From: M55B132 sp964508895
Lineage (GTDB): Bacteria > Bacteroidota > Bacteroidia > Bacteroidales > B18-G4
Length of the DNA: 8,777 nt
NCBI GenBank assembly: GCA_964508895.1
Contig: CAZDWF010000138.1
Location: 1 to 8,777, forward strand
Direction of reading: 5' to 3'
Below the pieces are notes generated by a model, which saw nothing but the letters and a program-made list of their open reading frames with translations, was not told the DNA's origin and did no database searches. Shown piece after piece: positions 1-7,500 of this stretch; within the stretch, counting starts at the first letter, position 1; each line of letters starts with the position of its first letter. The position numbers and the translations under genes were made by a program.

Positions 1-56
1 GCTTCGAAGATATAAAACAAAAACAGGAACAGAAATTTCCGATGTTTATCAGTGAG

Positions 57-98
57 ATCTGCGAGAACTCTTCTCTTATCTGCGCAATCTGCGAGAAC
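57..98. repeat. ATCTGCG microrepeats downstream of the M48 protease
   Basis: ATCTGCGAGAAC occurs exactly at 57-68 and 87-98, and a shorter ATCTGCGC lies between at 78-85. They end two bases before the TAA stop codon of the protease (100-102). The remaining bases 1-56 contain no gene I can support: short frames run off the left edge on both strands, but none is recognisable. Confidence 0.75.
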
Positions 99-99
99 C

Positions 100-1329
100 T
101 TATTTCTCCAATGCTTCCAGTCGTTTCAACAATGGTGGATGTGAGTAATGGAAAAACACATAGGCAGGATGTGGCCTTAAATTACTCAGTGTGTTAACAC
201 TTAACTTCTTAAGGGCTTTTGCAAGAGAGCTTCCGTTGAAATTCACAGCAGCAAAACTATCTGCCTGAAATTCATATTTCCTGGATAGAATATTACCCAG
301 CAATCCCAGTATCAACGACAACGGACTGTATAGTATTCCAAATGCTAATATAGCCATATGAAAGCTATTTTCTTTAGCACCTAGAGCTTCTGCCATAGCA
401 GGATTTTTCAAAAAAACAGAAAGGATATATAGCATTAATCCGTTTTGCAAAATAGAAAGTATCATACCCTTAAGAGTATGTTTCTTTTTATAATGACCTA
501 TTTCATGTGCCAGCACTGCGACAAGCTCATCATTGTCATGGTCATTTATCAAAGTATCATAAAGTACAATACGCTTTTTAGCTCCGAATCCTGTGAAATA
601 AGCGTTCGCCTTTGTTGATCTTTTTGAGCCACCTATTACATAAATATTCTTCAACTTAAAGCCAACCTTATTAGCAAAATTTTCAATAGTATCTCTCAGT
701 TCTCCTTCCTCTAATGGCTTTTGTTTGTTGAAAAGTGGCACTATCAGGTTTGAATAGAACATGGTCATAAAGATCATGAAGGCAGTAATAACAAGCCAGG
801 TAATTAACCAGAACCAGTTTCCTGTCGACTCGTATATCCATACAATGAGTGCAAGCAAACCACCTCCGATTATAGCTCCAAGAGCAAGCCCTTTTAGCTT
901 ATCCAGGATGAATGTCTTAACAGTGGTTTTGTTAAATCCATATTTTCCCTCTATCACAAATGTACCATACACCGAAAATGGTGTGGAAAGGATATCAGCT
1001 ATAAGACCCAGTAATCCAAAAAAGAACAGGGTCATTAGTATCGGATTGCTGGTGTATTCTCTTACAAAATTATCCACCACGGCAAATCCGCCAAAAATGA
1101 TCATGGCCAGCATGGCAAGGAAAGACATGGTGCTAACTACAAAAGAGAACCTCTGTTTATCCTTGAAATAAAGCATTGACTTCTTGTACTTTTCGTCATC
1201 AATAATATCATTTAATGCATGAGGAACCGTAGGCGACCAGTGCTTCCCGTTTAAATAATCCAGGATGCGCTCCAAAAGATATTCGAAAACAAGAATTGCA
1301 AGTATTGTGTAGAAAAAGAATGAAACCAT
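100..1329 (-). CDS. M48 family metallopeptidase, Ste24/CAAX prenyl protease 1 type
   Basis: This 409-residue integral membrane zinc protease matches the length and layout of the Ste24 (M48A) family. About seven hydrophobic segments are visible (near 3-20, 62-84, 97-119, 148-165, 172-194, 288-306 and 326-345). The zinc motif HEIGH is at 275-279 (His275, Glu276, His279), and the third ligand is Glu353 in YEFQAD, with Asp357 following. NAYFTGFGAKKRIVLYDTL before the zinc motif and the C-terminal HYSHPPLLKRL are also family marks. HtpX is shorter with fewer helices, so Ste24 type is the better fit. In yeast the enzyme trims prenylated a-factor; bacteria generally lack that substrate, so a role in cleaving membrane or misfolded envelope proteins is inferred. 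The ATG at 1327-1329 places the first helix at the N-terminus as expected. It follows the VWA gene by 170 repeat-rich bases, with no clear promoter of its own. Confidence 0.93.
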   Translation of the reverse strand: MVSFFFYTILAILVFEYLLERILDYLNGKHWSPTVPHALNDIIDDEKYKKSMLYFKDKQRFSFVVSTMSFLAMLAMIIFGGFAVVDNFVREYTSNPILMTLFFFGLLGLIADILSTPFSVYGTFVIEGKYGFNKTTVKTFILDKLKGLALGAIIGGGLLALIVWIYESTGNWFWLITWLVITAFMIFMTMFYSNLIVPLFNKQKPLEEGELRDTIENFANKVGFKLKNIYVIGGSKRSTKANAYFTGFGAKKRIVLYDTLINDHDNDELVAVLAHEIGHYKKKHTLKGMILSILQNGLMLYILSVFLKNPAMAEALGAKENSFHMAILAFGILYSPLSLILGLLGNILSRKYEFQADSFAAVNFNGSSLAKALKKLSVNTLSNLRPHPAYVFFHYSHPPLLKRLEALEK

Positions 1330-1336
1330 ATGTTGA

Positions 1337-1400
1337 AAATTACAAATTATAAATTACAAATTCCAGGCAAATTACAAATTACAATAGTGAAATTACAAAG
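1337..1400. repeat. Dispersed AAATTACAAATT copies upstream of the M48 protease
   Basis: Three exact copies of the 12-mer AAATTACAAATT lie at 1337-1348, 1351-1362 and 1369-1380, with a truncated AAATTACAAAG at 1390-1400. Spacing is irregular (14, 18 and 21 bases), so this is not a strict tandem array. It forms the leader of the protease gene and holds no clean TAnnTTTG box. Between here and the 14-base array (1401-1461) there is only AT-rich sequence with a weak 7-base stem (1416-1422 with 1427-1433), too weak to call a terminator. Confidence 0.8.
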
Positions 1401-1461
1401 GGGTGCTTATTAAAGTTTATTTTAGTAAATAAAGTAATTAAAGCTTACGGGACGCACCCAA

Positions 1462-1503
1462 TTCTTAATTCTTATTTCTTAATTCTTATTTCTTAATTCT
1501 TAA
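1462..1503. repeat. Three tandem copies of a 14-base unit
   Basis: The unit TTCTTAATTCTTAT occurs at 1462-1475, 1476-1489 and 1490-1503. The first two copies are identical; the third differs only in its last base (A for T). The array supplies the TAA stop codon of the VWA gene (1500-1502) and reaches one base into its last sense codon. Each unit is itself nearly a doubled TTCTTA(A/T) heptamer. No hairpin or terminator shape is evident. Confidence 0.9.
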
Positions 1504-3596
1504 TAGCTTCCGCCCCACTTCCGCATCAACCATTCTGCAGCAAGCAATATAATTATCGAAATCAGCACCCATGGAATATCTATCAGGTCCGTGTATCTTT
1601 TTTGGGCATAAATAACAGGCTTGATCTGTTCACTTTTTGTAATATCATCAAACAATAAATTGATATTATCTGGATAGTACATTTTTCCCTGCTTATTCGA
1701 TGCCAGTTTATATAAAAGCCGATGATCTGCTACTGTATTCACTCTTTCAATAATAACGGGCAACACGGAAAATTCACTTCTGTCTTCAAAGATCTTATCT
1801 CCTAAAGTTGTTTTTGCACTAAAAGTATATTTCCCTGGGCTTAATATTCCCATATCAAGAAAATAGCCATTTTCAAGAGAGCTATACTGATAGCTGAACT
1901 CCTGCCCTTCTTCATTAGAAAGTGTAAGATCAATCTCCTTTCCTGCAACACTTTCATAAATATCGTTATACAGCTCCGCTCTGAAAATCACCTTTTCATT
2001 TTCAGCAATCTGATGCTCATGTATAACTCTAAACTGACGTTTATCCATTTGCAAAGCCAGGAATTTAACTACTTTATTAATAATTTCATTAAAAGCGTCA
2101 TGATCCTGAGAAATAAGATAATTCATTAATTTCCATCTCCAGATTCCATCTCCGCATATAAAAGCAAGCCTTCTGTCAACATCATTGCCACAAAATATCA
2201 AAGGATTTGAAGTCTCAACTCCCACAATTTTCTGAAAGAATAACACCTCTCCTTCTATTGAAATATTATAATTAGCAAAAGGAGTATACAAAGGGGAGAA
2301 CCTACCTAATAATTCCTTTGCTTTCTCACTTATTGTAAAATAGCTGAAGAACTCATTATATATTGGTTGTGCTTCATTAACTCCGGCAGTTGGCGTTGGA
2401 TCAATATTTAAACCCAGATTAAGGTTATTGAAAATACTAAGGTTTGTTTGTGCACCAACAATAAATAATACAGGGATCTCTGAATTTCTCAGTTTATTGG
2501 CTAATTGAACTGATACCGAATTATTTGATGGTATCTGATGAAAGATCAACAGATTGTATTTATCCAGTACCTGATCAAAGTCATTGATAAGAAAATCTTC
2601 AACGGTATAACTGTAATTGGAATTTATTGCATCTTTTATGGCAGATATATCAGGATGGGGAGAATTTGCAACTATAGCAATATTCATTTGTTCATCCAGG
2701 ATGTCTATAAATATTGTTTTCCGGTTATTCAGTAAATTCTCCTCACCATCAATATCATCAAATATGAAAGTATACTTTGTAATTCCCTCATCTTCTGCAG
2801 ACAACATTAGTCTCATATCACCAGATTGCCTGTTGCTGTTTATTGATATATTTTCTTTTGAAATAATCTTTCCATCTTTTATTATCGAAAGTTTCAAGAT
2901 TTCTCCCTCACAATGATCTGACTGAAAAACAACTTCGACCGGAAAATCATTCCCTTTATATGCAATGGCATTATGATTAATGGATTTGATCTTTACATCC
3001 TTTTTCACAATAGTGTCTCCAAATGCAAGAGTATATAAGGGAAATGGAAATTCTTCCTGCATGTATAAAGGATCAATACCGCGGTTTACTATACCATCAG
3101 ATGCTAATATCACAGCCCCAACATTCCTGTTATAAAAACTATTGTTGATTTCCTCCAGGATGTCAGTTATATTAGTATATTTCTCATCAAAATTAAGCTT
3201 GCTGGTATCCAGGATATTATCATTAATGATGCTTACTTCTTCTCCAAAGGAATACAGATATACATCATAGTCTGTCAATCCAGCTATCAGACTATTCATT
3301 TCATCAAATATTCCACTGTCAATATCTGCATAATTCATTGAAGTTGAATTATCAAGCGCAAACACGATAATGGGTTTCTCTACATTTTTTTTAGATATCT
3401 TAATTAATGGAGATAAAAGCAGAAATGAAATTATCAGAACTGCAAGAAAGCGGATCACAGCAAGAATCCTGGTAAGCCATAATGGATATTCATCTCTTTT
3501 ATTCCTGAAATAGAGAATAGCAGAATAGATCACAGCAAGTAGAATGCAAACTAATATAAACCAAACTGGCAGACCGGTAATTAAGCTAAAATTCAA
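1500..3596 (-). CDS. Membrane-anchored VWA-domain protein with glutamine-amidotransferase-like region
   Basis: The 698-residue protein has two N-terminal membrane helices (about 11-30 and 42-64) and one near the C-terminus (about 676-688). The basic loop RNKRDEYPLWLTR between helices 1 and 2 and the final RK suggest that the large central part is periplasmic. A VWA fold follows helix 2, with a complete metal-binding (MIDAS) set: Asp82-x-Ser84-x-Ser86 in LDNSTS, a threonine at 141 or 144, and Asp167 in ASDG. An Ig-like stretch (about 205-300) precedes a region around 303-512 resembling the glutamine-amidotransferase-like fold of related Bacteroidota proteins, including GDGIWRWKL at 482-490. 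Another beta-rich domain covers about 530-610. The start is TTG at 3594-3596: no ATG exists between the upstream stop (3636-3638) and the first helix, and starting later would delete both helices. Such proteins are usually uncharacterised; metal-dependent protein binding is inferred, enzymatic activity is not. The stop lies inside a tandem repeat. Confidence 0.85.
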   Translation of the reverse strand: MNFSLITGLPVWFILVCILLAVIYSAILYFRNKRDEYPLWLTRILAVIRFLAVLIISFLLLSPLIKISKKNVEKPIIVFALDNSTSMNYADIDSGIFDEMNSLIAGLTDYDVYLYSFGEEVSIINDNILDTSKLNFDEKYTNITDILEEINNSFYNRNVGAVILASDGIVNRGIDPLYMQEEFPFPLYTLAFGDTIVKKDVKIKSINHNAIAYKGNDFPVEVVFQSDHCEGEILKLSIIKDGKIISKENISINSNRQSGDMRLMLSAEDEGITKYTFIFDDIDGEENLLNNRKTIFIDILDEQMNIAIVANSPHPDISAIKDAINSNYSYTVEDFLINDFDQVLDKYNLLIFHQIPSNNSVSVQLANKLRNSEIPVLFIVGAQTNLSIFNNLNLGLNIDPTPTAGVNEAQPIYNEFFSYFTISEKAKELLGRFSPLYTPFANYNISIEGEVLFFQKIVGVETSNPLIFCGNDVDRRLAFICGDGIWRWKLMNYLISQDHDAFNEIINKVVKFLALQMDKRQFRVIHEHQIAENEKVIFRAELYNDIYESVAGKEIDLTLSNEEGQEFSYQYSSLENGYFLDMGILSPGKYTFSAKTTLGDKIFEDRSEFSVLPVIIERVNTVADHRLLYKLASNKQGKMYYPDNINLLFDDITKSEQIKPVIYAQKRYTDLIDIPWVLISIIILLAAEWLMRKWGGSY

Positions 3597-3655
3597 GATA
3601 GTTCGTAGTTTATGATTCGTATTTCGTTGTATTTGCTAAGCCAACGGGTTTGCAT
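3593..3655 (-). other. Possible 20-codon leader ORF overlapping the VWA gene start
   Basis: An ATG at 3653-3655 opens a 20-codon frame (beginning MQTRWLSKYN) that ends at TGA 3593-3595. This stop overlaps the TTG start of the VWA gene (3594-3596) as TTGA, the geometry of translational coupling. No Shine-Dalgarno site precedes it, but none is expected in this phylum. Against it, the DNA is built from the same TACGAA-like microrepeats as the rest of the gap and the peptide resembles nothing I know. It may be chance. Confidence 0.2.
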
Positions 3656-3673
3656 GATATTTAGTATAGTTTT

Positions 3674-3710
3674 ACCCATCCCAACCCTTCCCTGCTAGCA
3701 GGGAGGGGCT
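3674..3710. repeat. GC-rich palindromic intergenic element
   Basis: The core 3690-3703 (CCCTGCTAGCAGGG) is a perfect 14-base palindrome. The stem can extend to 3685-3708 with one mismatched position (3688/3705). On the minus strand it is followed by TTGGGATGGGT. It is strikingly GC-rich for this AT-rich gap. Neither strand has a T-run directly after the stem, so it is not a classical intrinsic terminator, though the hairpin could stabilise the 3' end of the fabG mRNA. From memory, similar GGAGGGG/TTGGGGTGGG palindromes are scattered between genes in several environmental bacteria, so a REP-like dispersed element is my preferred reading. I cannot verify this here. Confidence 0.55.
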
Positions 3711-3726
3711 ATTTCTGAATTCCTTT

Positions 3727-3743
3727 TTCGTTATTCGTTATTC
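3727..3743. repeat. TTCGTTA microrepeat after fabG
   Basis: The plus strand has TTCGTTA twice in tandem followed by TTC, just past the fabG stop. Related strings (ATTCGTATTTCG) recur near 3616-3626 at the other end of the same gap, so the whole gap seems built from variants of one short motif. I see no hairpin in it and assign no function. Confidence 0.5.
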
Positions 3744-3752
3744 TGAATTTCT

Positions 3753-4499
3753 TTAGGTAGACATTCCTCCGCAAACTGAAATCACCTGTCCGCTTACATA
3801 ATCAGAAAGATCGCTGGCAAGGAATACACAGATTCTGGCTACATCATCAGGAGTACCGGCACGGCGCAGTGGAATGGTTTTTATCCATGCATCCCTTACA
3901 TCATCTGCAAGAGCAGCAGTCATTTCTGTTTCAATATATCCCGGAGCTATCGCATTACATCTTATATTCCTGGAGCCAAGTTCCTGCGCAATGGATTTGG
4001 TAAAGCCAATGATCCCGGCCTTACTGGCAGAATAGTTTGATTGTCCGGCATTACCATTAACACCCACAACAGAACTCATATTTATTATCGAGCCACTCCT
4101 TTGCTTCAGCATAAATTTCTGAACGGCTTTGGTAAGGTTAAATACCGATTTAAGGTTTACTTTTAAAACAAGATCCCAATCCAGCTCTGTCATTCTCATC
4201 AAAAGGCCATCTCTGGTTATACCTGCATTGTTAACAAGGATATCAATTCTTCCAAAATCATCAATAACATCAATAACAAGTTTTTCACTGCTCTCCAGCG
4301 ATGAAGCATCAGATGCATATCCTTTTCCATTAACACCAATTTCTTCTAATTCTTCTTCAAGGCTTTTTACATTATCATCAATATTCAGGTCGCTAAAAGC
4401 AACATTTGCTCCCTGTTTTGCATATTCAAGTGCAATTGCTCTTCCTATACCTCGGGCAGCACCTGTAATGAGTGCGGTTTTTCCTTCTAATAGTTTCAT
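3753..4499 (-). CDS. fabG: 3-oxoacyl-[acyl-carrier-protein] reductase FabG
   Basis: This is a 248-residue short-chain dehydrogenase, the usual FabG length, reducing 3-oxoacyl-ACP with NADPH in the fatty acid elongation cycle in the cytoplasm. The nucleotide-binding motif TGAARGIG is at residues 12-19 and NNAG at 90-93. The catalytic tetrad is complete: Asn115, Ser143, Tyr156 and Lys160 (YSASK). Arg134 and Arg177 align with the two arginines that dock acyl carrier protein in E. coli FabG, and the RDGLLMRM stretch near 96-103 is FabG-like, which favours FabG over PhaB-type acetoacetyl-CoA reductases or sugar dehydrogenases. The ATG at 4497-4499 follows an A-rich leader without a Shine-Dalgarno site. 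It stands apart from other fab genes or acpP, 81 bases after the glycogen enzyme and 157 before the VWA gene start. It may have its own promoter or be read through from upstream. Substrate specificity inside the SDR family is the main uncertainty. Confidence 0.9.
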   Translation of the reverse strand: MKLLEGKTALITGAARGIGRAIALEYAKQGANVAFSDLNIDDNVKSLEEELEEIGVNGKGYASDASSLESSEKLVIDVIDDFGRIDILVNNAGITRDGLLMRMTELDWDLVLKVNLKSVFNLTKAVQKFMLKQRSGSIINMSSVVGVNGNAGQSNYSASKAGIIGFTKSIAQELGSRNIRCNAIAPGYIETEMTAALADDVRDAWIKTIPLRRAGTPDDVARICVFLASDLSDYVSGQVISVCGGMST

Positions 4500-4518
4500 T
4501 GTTTATTGTTTTTTTTTT

Positions 4519-4526
4519 CAAACTTA
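4519..4526 (-). promoter_or_regulatory. Candidate Bacteroidota-type -7 box for fabG
   Basis: Read on the minus strand this is TAAGTTTG, an exact match to the TAnnTTTG -7 consensus of the Bacteroidota primary sigma factor. It lies 20 bases upstream of the fabG ATG, in the 81-base gap after the glycogen gene, so transcription would begin within the adjoining A-run. A good TTTG -33 box at 19-21 bases spacing is not present; only a TGTG-like stretch sits there. A TATAAT string also occurs in this gap around 4541-4546, but I give it less weight in this phylum. Confidence 0.4.
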
Positions 4527-4580
4527 CATAAAATCTCCAAATTATACACACACAATATGGAATAAGAAATCAGCAATCCC

Positions 4581-7500
4581 TTAAAGCCACTTCACAAGAT
4601 TCAAACTCTGTCTGCTCGCCAGCAGTTCATTCTGAGGATACATCCTGAAAACATAATCAAGCATTCCTGAATATTCTATTGGAAATTCACACTGGTATAT
4701 GGCTATCTTCTTTTGGTTCTTTACCAATTTAAGTTGTTTGATAAAAATGGGGTTTGGAGGAGTTGCTGATGCTCGTTTACCAAAAATAACTTCAACACCA
4801 ATATTTTCCGGTGCGATACCATCTGTGTCAATTTTAATCTCTGCCATAAACACATCACCCATTTTCAACTTTGTCTTATCAGTATCCGGCACCTTCATGC
4901 TCTTAAGTTCAACATTATCCCATTTCGACCTGACATCATTCTTCCAGTTTGCCAGCTCAATTGCTTTCCTGTAATTATCTTTTATCATTAAGCGTCCATT
5001 GATCAGAAGTTTACTGTAATACTTTCTGTAGTATTCATCCAGCATTCTTTTCATGGTGTAATGAGGTGCAATTTCAGAAAGGCTGTTTTTAATATCACCT
5101 ATCCAATCATGAGGTATATTCTTTTCGTCTTTTTTATAATACAGTGGTATTATTTCATCTTCCAGGATATTGTAAATTGTTTCCGCATCAAGCTCATCCT
5201 GAAATTGCTGGTTCTCGTATGTTCTTTCCTCCTTTATCGCCCATCCTGCATTCTTCCGGTATCCTTCTGCCCACCAGCCATCAAGCACACTGAAATTCAG
5301 CACTCCGTTCATCAATGCTTTTTCCCCACTGGTTCCTGATGCTTCAAGGGGGCGTGTTGGTGTATTAAGCCAAATATCCACTCCCTGAACCAATAAGCTT
5401 GCTATATTCATATTATAGTTTTCAATGAAGAAGATCTTTCCAATAAACTCATCTTGTTTTGTGATCTCAATTATTCGCTTTATTAAATCCTGTCCGGCTT
5501 TATCGTTAGGATGTGCTTTTCCTGAAAATATAATTTGGGCAGGCATTTCAGGATTATTTAACACTTTTGATAATCTTTCAAGATTATTAAACAACAGGTG
5601 TGCTCTTTTATAGGTTGCAAATCTGCGGGCAAAGCCTATTGTCAGTTTTGATGGATCCAATGACTCCACAGCTTTAACAACCAGCTTGGGCGCGTCCTGG
5701 CGTGCAGTCATTTCCTCGGAGATCCTTACTTTCAAGAACTTTATAAGTCTTTCTTTAAGTTCCATTCTTATCTTCCAGATATCTTCTGATGGAACATTAT
5801 GTATCTTATTCCAGAATTCTGCATTTGAATGATCATCCTGAAAATTCTGTTCAAACTCATTTTTGTATAATTCCACGAACTGTTTTGCCGTCCAGGTCTG
5901 ATAATGAACACCATTGGTAACATGTCCTATGTGTAATTCTTCAGGATAATATCCCGGATAAAGACTTGCAAACATTTCCCTGCTAATTCGTCCATGGATT
6001 TCACTTACACCATTCACCTCCTGTGAAAGCTTAAGTGCCAGCAAACTCATTGAGAATTTCTCCCCCGTGTTATTCTCGTCATAACGTCCCAATCCCATAA
6101 ACTTTTTCCAGCTGATATTCAAACGATCTACATAATGCGGAATATAAGTCCTGAGCATATCTTCAGAAAAGGAATCATGTCCTGCAGGAACCGGGGTATG
6201 AGTAGTGAACAGAGATGAAGCTTTAACTACTTCTGAAGCTTCATCAAAAGACAGCTTATTGTCCTGAACAAGTTTTCTTAACCTTTCGATATTAATAAAT
6301 GCAGCATGGCCTTCATTGCAATGAAAAATATCCGGTTTAATATTCAGTGCATCCAGCAATCTTATGCCACCCACTCCCAGGAGCATTTCCTGTACAAGGC
6401 GGTTTTCATTATCGCCACCATAAAGCTGGTATGTAACGCTGCGGTCTTTTTTGGTATTTTCCGACACATCAGTATCTAAAAGGAATAGCTGTATCCTTCC
6501 AACATGAACCTTCCATACTCTTGCATACATCGTTCTTCCAGGCAATGCAACACCTATAAGCAGCCTTTCTTTATTTTCATTATATATTGGTTCCACAGGT
6601 AATTTACTGAAATCCTGAGAGAAGTTCTCAGAGATCTGCTCTCCGAAAGCAGATAACCTTTGCTGGAAATAGCCTTTCCTGTATAACAATCCCACAGCGA
6701 TCATATTTTTGTTTGAATCGCTGGCCTGCTTGAGATAATCACCGGCAAGAACACCGAGTCCGCCAGAATAGATTCTCAGCGACTCATGCAAGCCAAATTC
6801 CATGCTGAAATAAGATATAAGCCCATCATCCACATTTCGTGTTTGTTTCATATAAGACTTATAGCTGTTATAAGTATCTTTCAGTTTTACCAGGTAGTCT
6901 TTATCATTCCCCAGCTCTTTCCAGCGTTCGTAGGAAGTGTTTTCAAGAAGGCTGATCGGATTATGACAGTTTTTATGCCAGAAATCAGGGTCAATGATCC
7001 TGAATAGTTCTTCAGCATCATAATTCCATGACCACCAAAGATTTCGTGACATATCATAAAGTCCGTTAAGATTTTTAGGGATATCAGCTTTTACATTTAT
7101 TCTTTTCCATCCCGGTTCAATACTCTTAGTTTCTTTGAATTCAAAAAAAGGATATTGCTGCTGTTTACCTTTAAAAAGATATGCTCTTTCGTTTGATCTC
7201 TTTATAGCAATATCATAAGCTTCATAGTAATTCTTAATAAACTCTTTCCATAAAGCATTTTGCGATATTTTGTATGCACCCTCTCTGAGATTTTCAATAT
7301 CCTGGGAATTATTAATGCTTTCTTCCAGGATTGCAGTAATTTCACTAACTGTTAAAGTATCTTCTGCCGATCTGTCTACAACAAATACTCCATTTTGAAG
7401 ATCAATTTGTAAGTCTCTGACCCACAGACCAAATCCTGCATAATTTGTAGTTATTGAAGGGATATGAAATGCAGCGCTTTCCATTGGAGTATAACCCCAG

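Noticed and set aside
57..98. CRISPR array from repeated ATCTGCGAGAAC
   Set aside because: The units are only 12 bases, only two are full copies, the spacing is irregular, and there are no cas genes.
761..1171. 136-codon plus-strand frame opposite the M48 gene
   Set aside because: It lies wholly antisense to a well-supported protease gene, has no recognisable domain, and looks like a mirror of coding-strand codon bias.
1401..1459. GGGTGC (1401-1406) and GCACCC (1454-1459) as ends of a small mobile element
   Set aside because: Six-base inverted ends 47 bases apart with no target duplication or further internal symmetry are too weak to support an element.
3685..3708. Rho-independent terminator for fabG
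   Set aside because: The stem is good, but no T-run follows on either strand.
4129..4584. 151-codon plus-strand frame opposite fabG
   Set aside because: It is antisense to fabG, serine-rich in the manner of shadow frames, and matches no family I know.
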